The notes under the pieces are model-generated. The model saw only the letters and a program-made list of their open reading frames with translations. It made no database searches and had not been told where the DNA came from. The translations under genes were made by a program, and so were the position numbers. DNA of 5,973 nucleotides. It comes from Pseudomonadota bacterium (GTDB lineage: Bacteria > Desulfobacterota > Anaeroferrophillalia > Anaeroferrophillales > Anaeroferrophillaceae). This document shows, one piece after another, positions 1 to 5,973 of the stretch; within the stretch, counting starts at the first letter, position 1; each line of letters starts with the position of its first letter. The stretch is taken from the NCBI GenBank assembly GCA_011042595.1, contig DQWO01000034.1, positions 1 to 5,973 of the forward strand, in the 5' to 3' direction.

Positions 1-477
1 GACATCCTTTTGCTGGCCGGCAAAAGCAAAGAAGCCGGCATTCTTTTATCCCGGTGTCGAAAGATGGAAGTTCCCCCTAAACTTATTATCGGCTGTTCCC
101 CGGCTTTTTCCCGACAGGAAATCTGGGATACCGCCGGAGAAAACGCTGAAGGGCTAAAATCCGTGGTCCTCTGGAAAGATTTTCTCCCCTATGCCGGAGC
201 CGATGAGTTTTCCCGGGAATACAACCTGTATTTTTCCAAATCACCGGAATACCACGCGGCAGAAGCCCATGCCAGTTTTGAAGTCATTGCCAATATCTTT
301 TCCCAGGCCCAGACATTTACCCGAAAAGAGATCAAATACCTGCTGGCGGCAACTGAGATGATGACCGTTTTCGGCCCGGTACGTTTTGTCACTGATTCAC
401 TCTATACCAACCAGAATCGCCTCACCGGCCATCTGGTTCAATGGCATGAAGGATTCCTGGAGCTGGTCGGCAACTAA
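1..477 (+). CDS. Periplasmic ABC substrate-binding protein, LivK-like, C-terminal part (5' end outside window)
   Basis: Frame 1 is open to the window edge, so the gene begins upstream; the TTG at position 10 is an internal Leu codon, not a start. The visible 158 residues match the second lobe of the Leu/Ile/Val-type periplasmic binding family (Peripla_BP_6). Supporting marks are a KLIIGCSPAFSRQEIWDTAG stretch, then EFSREYNLYF and PEYHAAEAHASFEVI, the helix typical of this family. The C-terminal signature is FGPVRFVTD followed by NQN and VQWHEGFLELV. Family members bind amino acids, urea or aromatic acids in the periplasm and hand them to a LivHMGF-type permease. The ligand cannot be told from this part, and the signal peptide would lie outside the window. 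The gene ends TAA, 12 bases before the end of the convergent VWA gene. The family call is fairly firm; the substrate is unknown. Confidence 0.8.
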   Translation, partial: DILLLAGKSKEAGILLSRCRKMEVPPKLIIGCSPAFSRQEIWDTAGENAEGLKSVVLWKDFLPYAGADEFSREYNLYFSKSPEYHAAEAHASFEVIANIFSQAQTFTRKEIKYLLAATEMMTVFGPVRFVTDSLYTNQNRLTGHLVQWHEGFLELVGN

Positions 478-489
478 AGGCCCCAACCA

Positions 490-3264
490 TCACTGTTTGG
501 TCAACGCCCGGTAAATACGCGGCAGTTTATCAGGTAAATCCTTAACATCGGCGATCACCGAATGATGAACATCCCCATATAACCGGTCAAGATGGGGAGA
601 GTTCGCCGCGTTGACGGTTATGGCATGGACATGGACAAATTTTGATCGGCTTTCCCGGATTGCCGCCCGGCAATCTTCGATGGCATATTCCTGACTGTAA
701 TCCTGGTCATTTGGCAGACCATCACTCAAAATAACCAGGAGTTTGACCTTTGCCGGGTAAGCCGCCAACTTGGTGGTTGCATGACGAACAGCCGGCCCCA
801 TACGGGTGTTTTTCTCTGGTCGTAAGGCCCCGATGCGGTTTTTTACCTCGTCATTCAAGGATTCAGCAAAATCCTTTACCAGGAAAAATTCAGCCGCCAG
901 CCGACCGGAACCGGAAAAACCGGCAATACTAAAAGAATCTCCTACCCTTTCCAAGGCTTCACAGAAAAGCACCACGGCTTCTTTTTCAACTCCAAGGATG
1001 GTTTTACTGGAATCAGGAAGCTTGTTTTTGGTTGAGCTGCTGACATCAATCAAGAGAAAAACCGCCACATCGCGATCAACCTTCAACCGCTTGCGATAGA
1101 AACGCTCATCAGGCGTAATCTTCAGCCGGCGGTCAATGGCATATTCAATCAGGGCATCATAATCAAAGGAATCACCCTCCGGCCAGTGCCGCAGGATCTG
1201 CAGCCCCTCAGGACGCAGCAACTCAAAATTCCGCCTTATGCGACGGACCAGTCCACCATGGTCAACCAGCACTTCCGGATAAAAGGATGAATCGGAGCCG
1301 ACTCGCTGATGCTCAAGCAGTTTAACATGATCCCGCAGATAGTCCTGCAGTTGAATGCTCCACTCATCATACCAGTACGTGGGTACTTTTTCATCGATTA
1401 ATGAAGATGCCCCGCCATCTTGGCCGGCAGGAAAACATTGCTGCAAGTCCAGACCAGACAGCTGGCTTCGCAGCTTTTTACCACTAATTCCACGCTCTCC
1501 TCCCAAAGTAAACAGGCAGTTTTTTAACATTTCAGGGGTCAGACTCTGGTCATGTTCTTTCAGCAACCGTTTCAGATCAGCCTTAAAAAAATCTATCCCG
1601 GCATCTTCCAGGACGGCTTTCAGTTTTATCGCCCCTTCTTCCTGTTTCCGGGATGCCCTGGCCACCAGGTCAAAACGCAGACGGCGGCCAAAGGGATAGT
1701 CTAACGGATTCACTTCTTTCGTCGTTAATGACGGAATTGCCGCCACCAGGGGATAAAACTTACAGACCAGGAGTGCTGCCACTTCCACCGGTGAAGTTTC
1801 AGTTAGATCTTCGTTGAAACCCCGCCGTACCTCCATCAAAACTTCAAACCATGGTTCAGTGCCCACACTATCCGTTTCCGGTTCTCTATCAAGGATCAGC
1901 AAAGCATAAAGACTCTGCCAGAATGACCATGAACCTGACACCGCCACCAGGCGCTGCAATTCTTTGTCCAGCAATAATCTGACCTGTTTGACAAATCCCG
2001 GGTAGCAGGACTTGAGAAAACAAATTACCCGTCCCTGCTCAATCAGATTTAAAAGTTCTTCCGCCAGCACTGGATGGCTGAACCCGGCAAAAAACCGCTC
2101 CAGATCATCCTGGGGCTTGACGCCGGAAGTCTCCACAACTCCAACCTTTTCAATCATTTCCGCAGGACAGAATTCCTCTCTGAATCGCTGCCAGTCAAAG
2201 TCAAAGCTTCCGGCCTCCCAGCAGGCCAGATCCAACCCGGCAAGCATCCGGTAAATTAACTGATTTTCCACCACGGTTTTTCCCCTGTCCATTTCCCCGG
2301 GCAGGTAGATATGAAAACCATCCGTACATGGACCCGACATAAACCGGCTGGTTGCCGGCAGGTGCTCAAGAGAACGAACCGTAGCCGACCGACCACTGCG
2401 GGCCTGCAGATAGCGACTTAAAGAACCCACAACGGCAGACAAAGGCACCATGGTCTGCAGCTCCCGGCAGGCATCAAGTCCCAACAGCGATTCAAGGGCC
2501 AGGAATCTCGACTGCCGCTTTTCATCAGCAAAATGCAACGCTTTGGCAATAAATAGCGGCAGATCATCGCCTGACAGGTGGGCCAGACCCTTTTCCATCC
2601 CGCGGAAAAAGGCATGGGCCAGGCCATAGCTTTTTTTCACCACCATCAAAAGTTGTACGACCTGCCAATCCCGTTTTTCCGGCGGGCAGAAAAGAATGCC
2701 CCGGGAAAGCAGGGGAGCATAACGAATCAGTTCCCGTTCACTGATCTGCTGCCCCAGAGCCGCCAAAATCATCTGCAAATAAGCTTGGGCGGCATTTTCT
2801 TCTCCCGCTTCCAGCAGTGACAGTAAGGCATTCATTACCTGACCCAGGGGATATGGACCCCATGGACCGATAGTGGCTACCACTTCCCGGGCCAGTTGCA
2901 GCAATGATTCATTTTGAATTTGAATAATTGAAACAAATTTTTCCGCCACCGAGCGGCCAATCACCGGGGTAATCCCCTTGCCGACGGCTACCGTATCCGC
3001 ATACTGTTCCTGCCAGTTTTCAGAAACAACACCTGCCAGTTGCAGGAAACCAGTAGCTACAGCTTTCCCCAGTTCAGGATAGTCACGCATCCAGAACAGG
3101 CTGTTTTCTACCAGAATCCGAACTTCAGCCGGCGCCGGCAATGGCGATTTTGCCACCAGATCACGAAACAACTGGTCGGCAAACTCCGGTTCAAGCAGAA
3201 AGAGAGGTTCAAGCAAGGTTAGATAATCAGCAGGATCAAGGGGATTATCGGCATGATCAGACAT
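490..3264 (-). CDS. cbbO: CbbO/NorD-family von Willebrand factor A domain protein, partner of the AAA+ ATPase
   Basis: The protein has 924 residues from ATG at 3264. A TTG at 3273 abuts the upstream stop codon and would add three residues; I prefer the ATG although its ribosome site is weak. Residues 1 to about 670 are mostly helical, with no signal peptide or membrane segment seen, so a cytoplasmic location is expected. Residues 673-740 carry the linker typical of CbbO and NorD (FELLRP, EGDSFDYDALIEYAIDRR, RDVAVFLLID). The VWA domain fills the rest. Its MIDAS motif is intact: D740-V-S742-S-S744, T820 in NTRMG, and D848 in LSDGLPND. Known CbbO proteins dock to Rubisco through this metal site and work with the CbbQ hexamer to remove inhibitory sugar phosphates; NorD plays a similar part for nitric oxide reductase. 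The length is on the long side for the family, as I recall it. It lies 9 bases after the ATPase gene, surely co-transcribed. The family is secure; choosing CbbO over NorD is inference. Confidence 0.88.
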   Translation of the reverse strand: MSDHADNPLDPADYLTLLEPLFLLEPEFADQLFRDLVAKSPLPAPAEVRILVENSLFWMRDYPELGKAVATGFLQLAGVVSENWQEQYADTVAVGKGITPVIGRSVAEKFVSIIQIQNESLLQLAREVVATIGPWGPYPLGQVMNALLSLLEAGEENAAQAYLQMILAALGQQISERELIRYAPLLSRGILFCPPEKRDWQVVQLLMVVKKSYGLAHAFFRGMEKGLAHLSGDDLPLFIAKALHFADEKRQSRFLALESLLGLDACRELQTMVPLSAVVGSLSRYLQARSGRSATVRSLEHLPATSRFMSGPCTDGFHIYLPGEMDRGKTVVENQLIYRMLAGLDLACWEAGSFDFDWQRFREEFCPAEMIEKVGVVETSGVKPQDDLERFFAGFSHPVLAEELLNLIEQGRVICFLKSCYPGFVKQVRLLLDKELQRLVAVSGSWSFWQSLYALLILDREPETDSVGTEPWFEVLMEVRRGFNEDLTETSPVEVAALLVCKFYPLVAAIPSLTTKEVNPLDYPFGRRLRFDLVARASRKQEEGAIKLKAVLEDAGIDFFKADLKRLLKEHDQSLTPEMLKNCLFTLGGERGISGKKLRSQLSGLDLQQCFPAGQDGGASSLIDEKVPTYWYDEWSIQLQDYLRDHVKLLEHQRVGSDSSFYPEVLVDHGGLVRRIRRNFELLRPEGLQILRHWPEGDSFDYDALIEYAIDRRLKITPDERFYRKRLKVDRDVAVFLLIDVSSSTKNKLPDSSKTILGVEKEAVVLFCEALERVGDSFSIAGFSGSGRLAAEFFLVKDFAESLNDEVKNRIGALRPEKNTRMGPAVRHATTKLAAYPAKVKLLVILSDGLPNDQDYSQEYAIEDCRAAIRESRSKFVHVHAITVNAANSPHLDRLYGDVHHSVIADVKDLPDKLPRIYRALTKQ

Positions 3265-3273
3265 GTGCGGCAA

Positions 3274-4089
3274 CTACTCAAACATATCTGTTATAATTTC
3301 CTCAAGGGTTTCCTGGAGGCCGGAATCGTCGGTTAGCGGTTGGCTTATGGCCGCCCGACAGGCGGACAGCGGAGCAATTCCCTGGCGAATCAGCTGGGCC
3401 GCGTAAATCAGCAGGCGGGTACTGGCTCCTTCAGCCAGACCCTGCTCCCTGATGTGGCGGATTTTTCCGGCCAGGGAAACCAGACGCTCGGCTATCGCCG
3501 CATCGATACCACTTTCCCGGACGACAATGGCAGCTTCTTCAGCCGGCAGCGGATAGGTGAATTCCAGGGCCACAAAACGCTGGCGGGTACTTTGTTTCAG
3601 GTCTTTCAACACTGATTGGTAGCCGGGATTATAGGAAATAACCAGAAGAAAATCAGGATGAGCCTTAAGAACTTCACCACGCTTATCAATGGGGAGCAGG
3701 CGCCGGTCATCAGCCAGCGGATGAATCACCACCGTCGTATCTTTACGCGCCTCAACCACTTCATCAAGGTAGCAGATACCGCCATGGCGGACAGCCATGG
3801 TTAAAGGGCCATCCATCCAGACGGTTTCATCACCAGTCAGCAGGTAGCGGCCAACAAGATCGGCAGCAAAAAGGTCCTCATGGCAGGAAATTGTTACCAG
3901 CGGCCGCTGCAGGCGATGGGCCATATACTCAATAAAACGGGTTTTACCGCAGCCAGTGGGACCTTTAAGCATCAGCGGCAGCCGTTCATGACAGGCAGCC
4001 ATGAATAACTCAACCTCATTGCTCAGCGGCAGGTAATAAGGCTCGGCGGCAATCAGGTAATCCTTAATTTTGGTGGTCTGTCCGGACAT
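3274..4089 (-). CDS. cbbQ: CbbQ/NorQ-family MoxR-type AAA+ ATPase
   Basis: The protein has 271 residues, usual for the family, starting at ATG 4089 (MSGQTTK). An upstream in-frame extension to 4227 would overlap the preceding gene and adds 46 arginine-rich residues unlike the family, so it is rejected. The hallmark block [14 protein letters not shown] (residues 16-29) leads into Walker A GPTGCGKT (43-50, K49). Next come [18 protein letters not shown], Walker B ICYLDE (105-110, D109 and E110), [14 protein letters not shown], sensor-1 SYNPGYQS with N154, and KQSTRQRF with candidate arginine fingers R169 and R171. GASTRL (221-226) carries sensor-2 R225. CbbQ forms ATP-hydrolysing hexamers that, with CbbO, reactivate Rubisco; NorQ does the equivalent for nitric oxide reductase. 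All catalytic residues are present. The start lies 11 bases after the 91-residue gene, behind an A/G-rich site GAAAGA. CbbQ and NorQ are hard to separate by sequence alone, so the symbol is provisional. Confidence 0.92.
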   Translation of the reverse strand: MSGQTTKIKDYLIAAEPYYLPLSNEVELFMAACHERLPLMLKGPTGCGKTRFIEYMAHRLQRPLVTISCHEDLFAADLVGRYLLTGDETVWMDGPLTMAVRHGGICYLDEVVEARKDTTVVIHPLADDRRLLPIDKRGEVLKAHPDFLLVISYNPGYQSVLKDLKQSTRQRFVALEFTYPLPAEEAAIVVRESGIDAAIAERLVSLAGKIRHIREQGLAEGASTRLLIYAAQLIRQGIAPLSACRAAISQPLTDDSGLQETLEEIITDMFE

Positions 4090-4096
4090 ACATGTA

Positions 4097-4102
4097 TCTT
4101 TC
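4097..4102 (-). promoter_or_regulatory. A/G-rich ribosome binding site of the cbbQ-like gene
   Basis: On the minus strand GAAAGA ends seven bases before ATG 4089 and overlaps the stop codon of the preceding gene, so translation may be coupled. A second ATG at 4093 is out of frame and four bases upstream. The site is moderate, not a full consensus. Confidence 0.4.
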
Positions 4103-4376
4103 AGGGCTGAGGCTTTTGCAACTTCTCGATAATAAAATGTTTCTCGGCTGAAACGGCAAAAATCACCCGATCTTCCTGGGCTTCGGTTACCGAGCCGGAA
4201 ATCTGCCGAACGCTGCCGCAGCCGCAATCGTAAAACCGCAGCTGGTGGGTCTGCCCGGGAAGCGGATCTTCAACCGGTAAAATCATCACATCCTTGGCCC
4301 GGGTCTTGGACGATATTTCAGCCACAACCATGGTAACCTGGCAAAAACCTCGGGGAATATAGTTGAGTTGCTGCAT
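4101..4376 (-). CDS. Unrecognised 91-residue protein, first gene of the cbbQO-like operon
   Basis: I do not recognise this family. Start ATG 4376 is chosen because TGAGG lies nine bases upstream on the coding strand; an in-frame start nine codons earlier (4403) would prepend MSIFLRLFF and has no better ribosome site. The protein has no signal peptide and looks rich in short beta strands ([41 protein letters not shown]), which would suit a small barrel. It has three cysteines, C12 plus the close pair C51 and C53 in FYDCGCGSV; these could bind a metal or form a redox pair, but two close cysteines are not a proven site. It is 11 bases ahead of the AAA+ gene and has its own promoter candidate upstream, so it is probably made with the ATPase and VWA protein. 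It may be a regulator or accessory part of that complex; this is inferred from position only. Confidence 0.72.
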   Translation of the reverse strand: MQQLNYIPRGFCQVTMVVAEISSKTRAKDVMILPVEDPLPGQTHQLRFYDCGCGSVRQISGSVTEAQEDRVIFAVSAEKHFIIEKLQKPQP

Positions 4377-4385
4377 GAAAAATAA

Positions 4386-4390
4386 CCTCA
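4386..4390 (-). promoter_or_regulatory. Ribosome binding site that sets the start of the 91-residue gene
   Basis: On the minus strand TGAGG lies nine bases before ATG 4376. No comparable site precedes the alternative in-frame ATG at 4403, so this decides the shorter, 91-residue reading. Confidence 0.65.
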
Positions 4391-4414
4391 AAAAAATTGA
4401 CATTAACGACTATT

Positions 4415-4443
4415 CATCTAGCACAGGGACAGATGTTTGACAA
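4415..4443 (-). promoter_or_regulatory. Candidate promoter of the cbbQO-like operon
   Basis: On the minus strand TTGTCA (4443-4438) stands 17 bases ahead of TAGATG (4420-4415), which is preceded by a TG one base upstream as in extended -10 promoters. The -10 match itself is only three of six. A start near 4408 would give a leader of about 32 bases carrying the TGAGG ribosome site of the 91-residue gene. This is the best candidate I found upstream of that gene, not a certain one. Confidence 0.35.
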
Positions 4444-4499
4444 GAAATTATGCCTGCATACTGACTTATCAATAGGAACAATCACTGCCAATTTTTTAT

Positions 4500-4529
4500 T
4501 TGACAAATTCATATATTAGCTATTATAGT
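4500..4529 (+). promoter_or_regulatory. Strong sigma-70-type promoter of the DUF234 ATPase gene
   Basis: A perfect -35 box TTGACA (4500-4505) is followed after 18 bases by TATAGT (4524-4529), five of six matches to the -10 consensus. The expected start, six or seven bases further, is the A of ATG 4536. There is no Shine-Dalgarno sequence before that ATG, which fits a leaderless transcript. Boxes are seen directly; activity is inferred. Confidence 0.7.
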
Positions 4530-4541
4530 AAATATATGAAT
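4507..4541. repeat. 35-base near-perfect inverted repeat over promoter and start codon (candidate operator)
   Basis: The left arm ATTCATATATTAGCTAT (4507-4523) and right arm ATAGTAAATATATGAAT (4525-4541) are reverse complements at 15 of 17 positions, with one central base at 4524. The outer 11 pairs are perfect. The dyad covers most of the promoter spacer, the whole -10 box and the ATG. A repressor dimer bound here would block RNA polymerase. The binder is unknown; the winged-helix part of the ATPase itself or an outside regulator are both possible. AT richness raises the chance level somewhat, but 11 perfect consecutive pairs plus an ordered centre is well beyond casual. Confidence 0.7.
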
Positions 4542-5918
4542 AATTTTATTGATCGACATACGGAAATCACCCAGCTTAATACTATCTATCAAAATCCTGG
4601 CGCTCAACTGGTCGTCCTCTATGGACGCCGGCGACTGGGAAAGACAACATTACTTCGTGAATTTTGTCAGGATAAACATCATTGCTACTATATGGCCGAC
4701 AAGGCCGGAGAAGAATCACAGAAAAAATCCCTTGCCCTTGCCATGAGCACAGCTCTTCAGGAACCACTCCTACAAACAGCAAGATATCCAGAATGGTATG
4801 ATATTTTTGCTGCCTTTGACCGTTTCTGCCCCCAAGATAAAAAAATGATCCTCATCCTTGACGAATATCAATACCTTTGCCAAATTCAGCCGGCATTTTC
4901 TTCCTTTCTGCAAAAATGGTGGGATGAAAACTGGAAAAATAAAAACATACTGCTCATTCTCTGTGGCTCAATTACATCAATGATGTACAAGGAAACCATG
5001 GCCCAATCCGCACCTCTCTACGGACGAGCAGCAGCCCAAATACTCCTGAAACCCCTGTCATATCAATATATAAAAGATTTTTTACCGAATCATACAGAAG
5101 AGGAACTGATCAAATTTTATAGCCTCGGGGGTGGGGTACCGCGTTATCTTGAACTCATGAGAAACTATAAAAACTTTTCCTCAGCCCTACAGGAACTTGT
5201 CCTGAAGCAGACCGGAGTACTCTACCATGAAGCACGCTATCTACTCCATGAAGAGATTTCATCCCCCAACATTTGTTGGTCTATCCTTCAGACACTGGGC
5301 AACGGAACTGGACGTATTTCTGAGATCGGCAGACAACTTGCCCTGCCAGCCAATCAGCTCACTCATTACATTGAACTGTTAAAAGATTTATTTTTGATAT
5401 ATCGAGAGGTGCCTGTTCTCGAAAAAAATCCAGCACGCTCAAAAAAAGGCTTTTATCAGGTTGCTGACCCCTTCCTGCGCCTCTGGTTCGGCAGTATCTA
5501 CCCCTATGACAGTTTCCTTGAATTCGGTCAAACCGAAATTATCATGGAACGGCTAAATCCATTGATTCAAAAACACATCTCTTTCTGTTATGAGCAACTT
5601 TGCCGGGACTTTGTCAAGAGTAACTCCTCAACCTTTAACTGTCTGAGGGTTGGACGGCAATGGGCTGGAAAATATGAACTTGATATAGCAGGAGTCAACA
5701 CAGATCTTCAACTCAATGTCGTGGGTGAATGCAAATGGAGCCATAAGAAAATTGGATTGTCGGTTTACAGGGAATTACAAAACAAAATAGTATCTAACAA
5801 ACTACCACTTTCACCAAATTGTCAACATCTCTTATTCAGTAAATCCGGTTTCACTCAAGACTTGGAAGATATGGCAAAAAAAGAAAGCCACCTTCATTTG
5901 ATCAACAGCCTGTTCTGA
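4536..5918 (+). CDS. DUF234-type AAA+ ATPase with C-terminal PD-(D/E)XK-like domain
   Basis: The protein has 460 residues from ATG 4536. The upstream in-frame TTG at 4500 is rejected because it is part of the promoter's TTGACA box, and family members begin, as here, with a short N-terminus of the type MNNFIDRHTEITQL. Walker A is GRRRLGKT (30-37, K36) and Walker B is MILILDE (104-110, D109 and E110). A sensor-1-like strand, LLILCGS, follows, then LYGR (161-164). GGGVPRYLE (198-206) precedes a winged-helix-like region (about 245-292). GFYQVADPFLRLWF (305-318) is the DUF234 signature. The C-terminus shows ELD (381-383) and GECKW (397-401), the E-x-D and E-x-K pattern of a PD-(D/E)XK nuclease fold. 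This family (archaeal-type ATPase_2 plus DUF234) is widespread in archaea and scattered in bacteria; its biological role is unproven. It stands alone, divergent from the cbbQO operon, with lower GC and long A runs, suggesting transfer. Whether it cuts DNA is unknown. Confidence 0.9.
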   Translation: MNNFIDRHTEITQLNTIYQNPGAQLVVLYGRRRLGKTTLLREFCQDKHHCYYMADKAGEESQKKSLALAMSTALQEPLLQTARYPEWYDIFAAFDRFCPQDKKMILILDEYQYLCQIQPAFSSFLQKWWDENWKNKNILLILCGSITSMMYKETMAQSAPLYGRAAAQILLKPLSYQYIKDFLPNHTEEELIKFYSLGGGVPRYLELMRNYKNFSSALQELVLKQTGVLYHEARYLLHEEISSPNICWSILQTLGNGTGRISEIGRQLALPANQLTHYIELLKDLFLIYREVPVLEKNPARSKKGFYQVADPFLRLWFGSIYPYDSFLEFGQTEIIMERLNPLIQKHISFCYEQLCRDFVKSNSSTFNCLRVGRQWAGKYELDIAGVNTDLQLNVVGECKWSHKKIGLSVYRELQNKIVSNKLPLSPNCQHLLFSKSGFTQDLEDMAKKESHLHLINSLF

Positions 5919-5973
5919 AAATCCGCCGTATGCCAGAGCTCCTACGACAAGGCCTTTCAGCTCGGTGTTTGAC
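5919..5973. other. Terminal 55 bases, no assignable gene
   Basis: No hairpin-plus-T-run terminator is visible after the ATPase stop codon. The GC content rises to about 55%, compared with roughly 42% in the gene before it. On the minus strand a frame is open from the window edge through 5835, ending at TAA 5834-5832, which would give 46 residues starting SNTELKGLVVGALAYGGF and overlap the ATPase 3' end. It could be the end of a convergent gene, part of a dispersed repeat, or chance. Confidence 0.3.

Noticed and set aside
189..392. Minus-strand open frame inside the LivK-like gene
   Set aside because: It is a shadow of a recognisable coding frame, with no ribosome site or family resemblance.
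1355..1699. Plus-strand open frame of 114 codons inside the cbbO-like gene
   Set aside because: It is Ser/Arg/Pro-rich, typical of the antisense of coding DNA, and lies wholly within a well-supported gene.
3782..3800. Perfect 7-base inverted repeat CCATGGC with a five-base loop and GCCATGG
   Set aside because: It lies inside the conserved coding stretch for MAVRHGG of the ATPase and is explained by codons; there is no T run after it.
4090..4227. Upstream extension of the cbbQ-like gene by 46 residues
   Set aside because: It overlaps the 91-residue gene, is arginine-rich and unlike the family, whereas ATG 4089 has a ribosome site and gives the normal length.
4460..4490. Possible sigma-54 site on the minus strand (TGGCAGTGATTGTTCC)
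   Set aside because: The -24 half is fair, but the -12 half lacks the required GC, so it does not meet the consensus.
4549..4782. Short open frames on both strands at the 5' end of the DUF234 ATPase gene
   Set aside because: They overlap the P-loop coding region, which is clearly the true frame.

Overview
The window holds four annotated genes plus one partial gene at the left edge. It reads as a chromosomal segment of a mesophilic proteobacterium or Desulfobacterota-like organism. Spot counts of 60-base stretches give about 48-58% GC in the left two thirds and about 40-47% in the right-hand gene. The taxonomic guess rests only on composition and gene content and is weak. No RNA gene, CRISPR array, insertion sequence or origin was seen.

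Left edge, plus strand (1-477): the C-terminal 158 residues of a branched-chain-amino-acid-type (LivK-like) periplasmic substrate-binding protein, cut by the window start. It converges on the next gene with a 12-base gap and no visible terminator.

Centre, minus strand (4376 down to 490): a tight three-gene operon read right to left. It encodes a 91-residue protein I do not recognise, then a 271-residue MoxR-type AAA+ ATPase of the CbbQ/NorQ family, then a 924-residue von Willebrand factor A protein of the CbbO/NorD family with an intact MIDAS metal site. Gaps are 11 and 9 bases. In characterised systems such a pair forms a remodelling machine: the Q hexamer hydrolyses ATP, and the O/D protein uses its VWA domain to recognise the target. 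Targets are form I or II Rubisco for CbbQO and nitric oxide reductase for NorQD. No Rubisco or NO reductase gene lies in this window, so the target is open.

Right, plus strand (4536-5918): a DUF234-type ATPase with a Walker P-loop, a winged-helix region and a C-terminal PD-(D/E)XK-like domain. It is clearly more AT-rich than its neighbours, consistent with horizontal acquisition.

The most notable feature is the 159-base divergent intergenic region. A strong sigma-70-type promoter (TTGACA, 18 bases, TATAGT) places the predicted transcription start on the A of the ATPase start codon, so the mRNA is probably leaderless. A 35-base near-perfect dyad (15 of 17 pairs) spans the promoter spacer, the -10 box and the start codon, which looks like a repressor operator. 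The last 55 bases hold no gene that I can assign.
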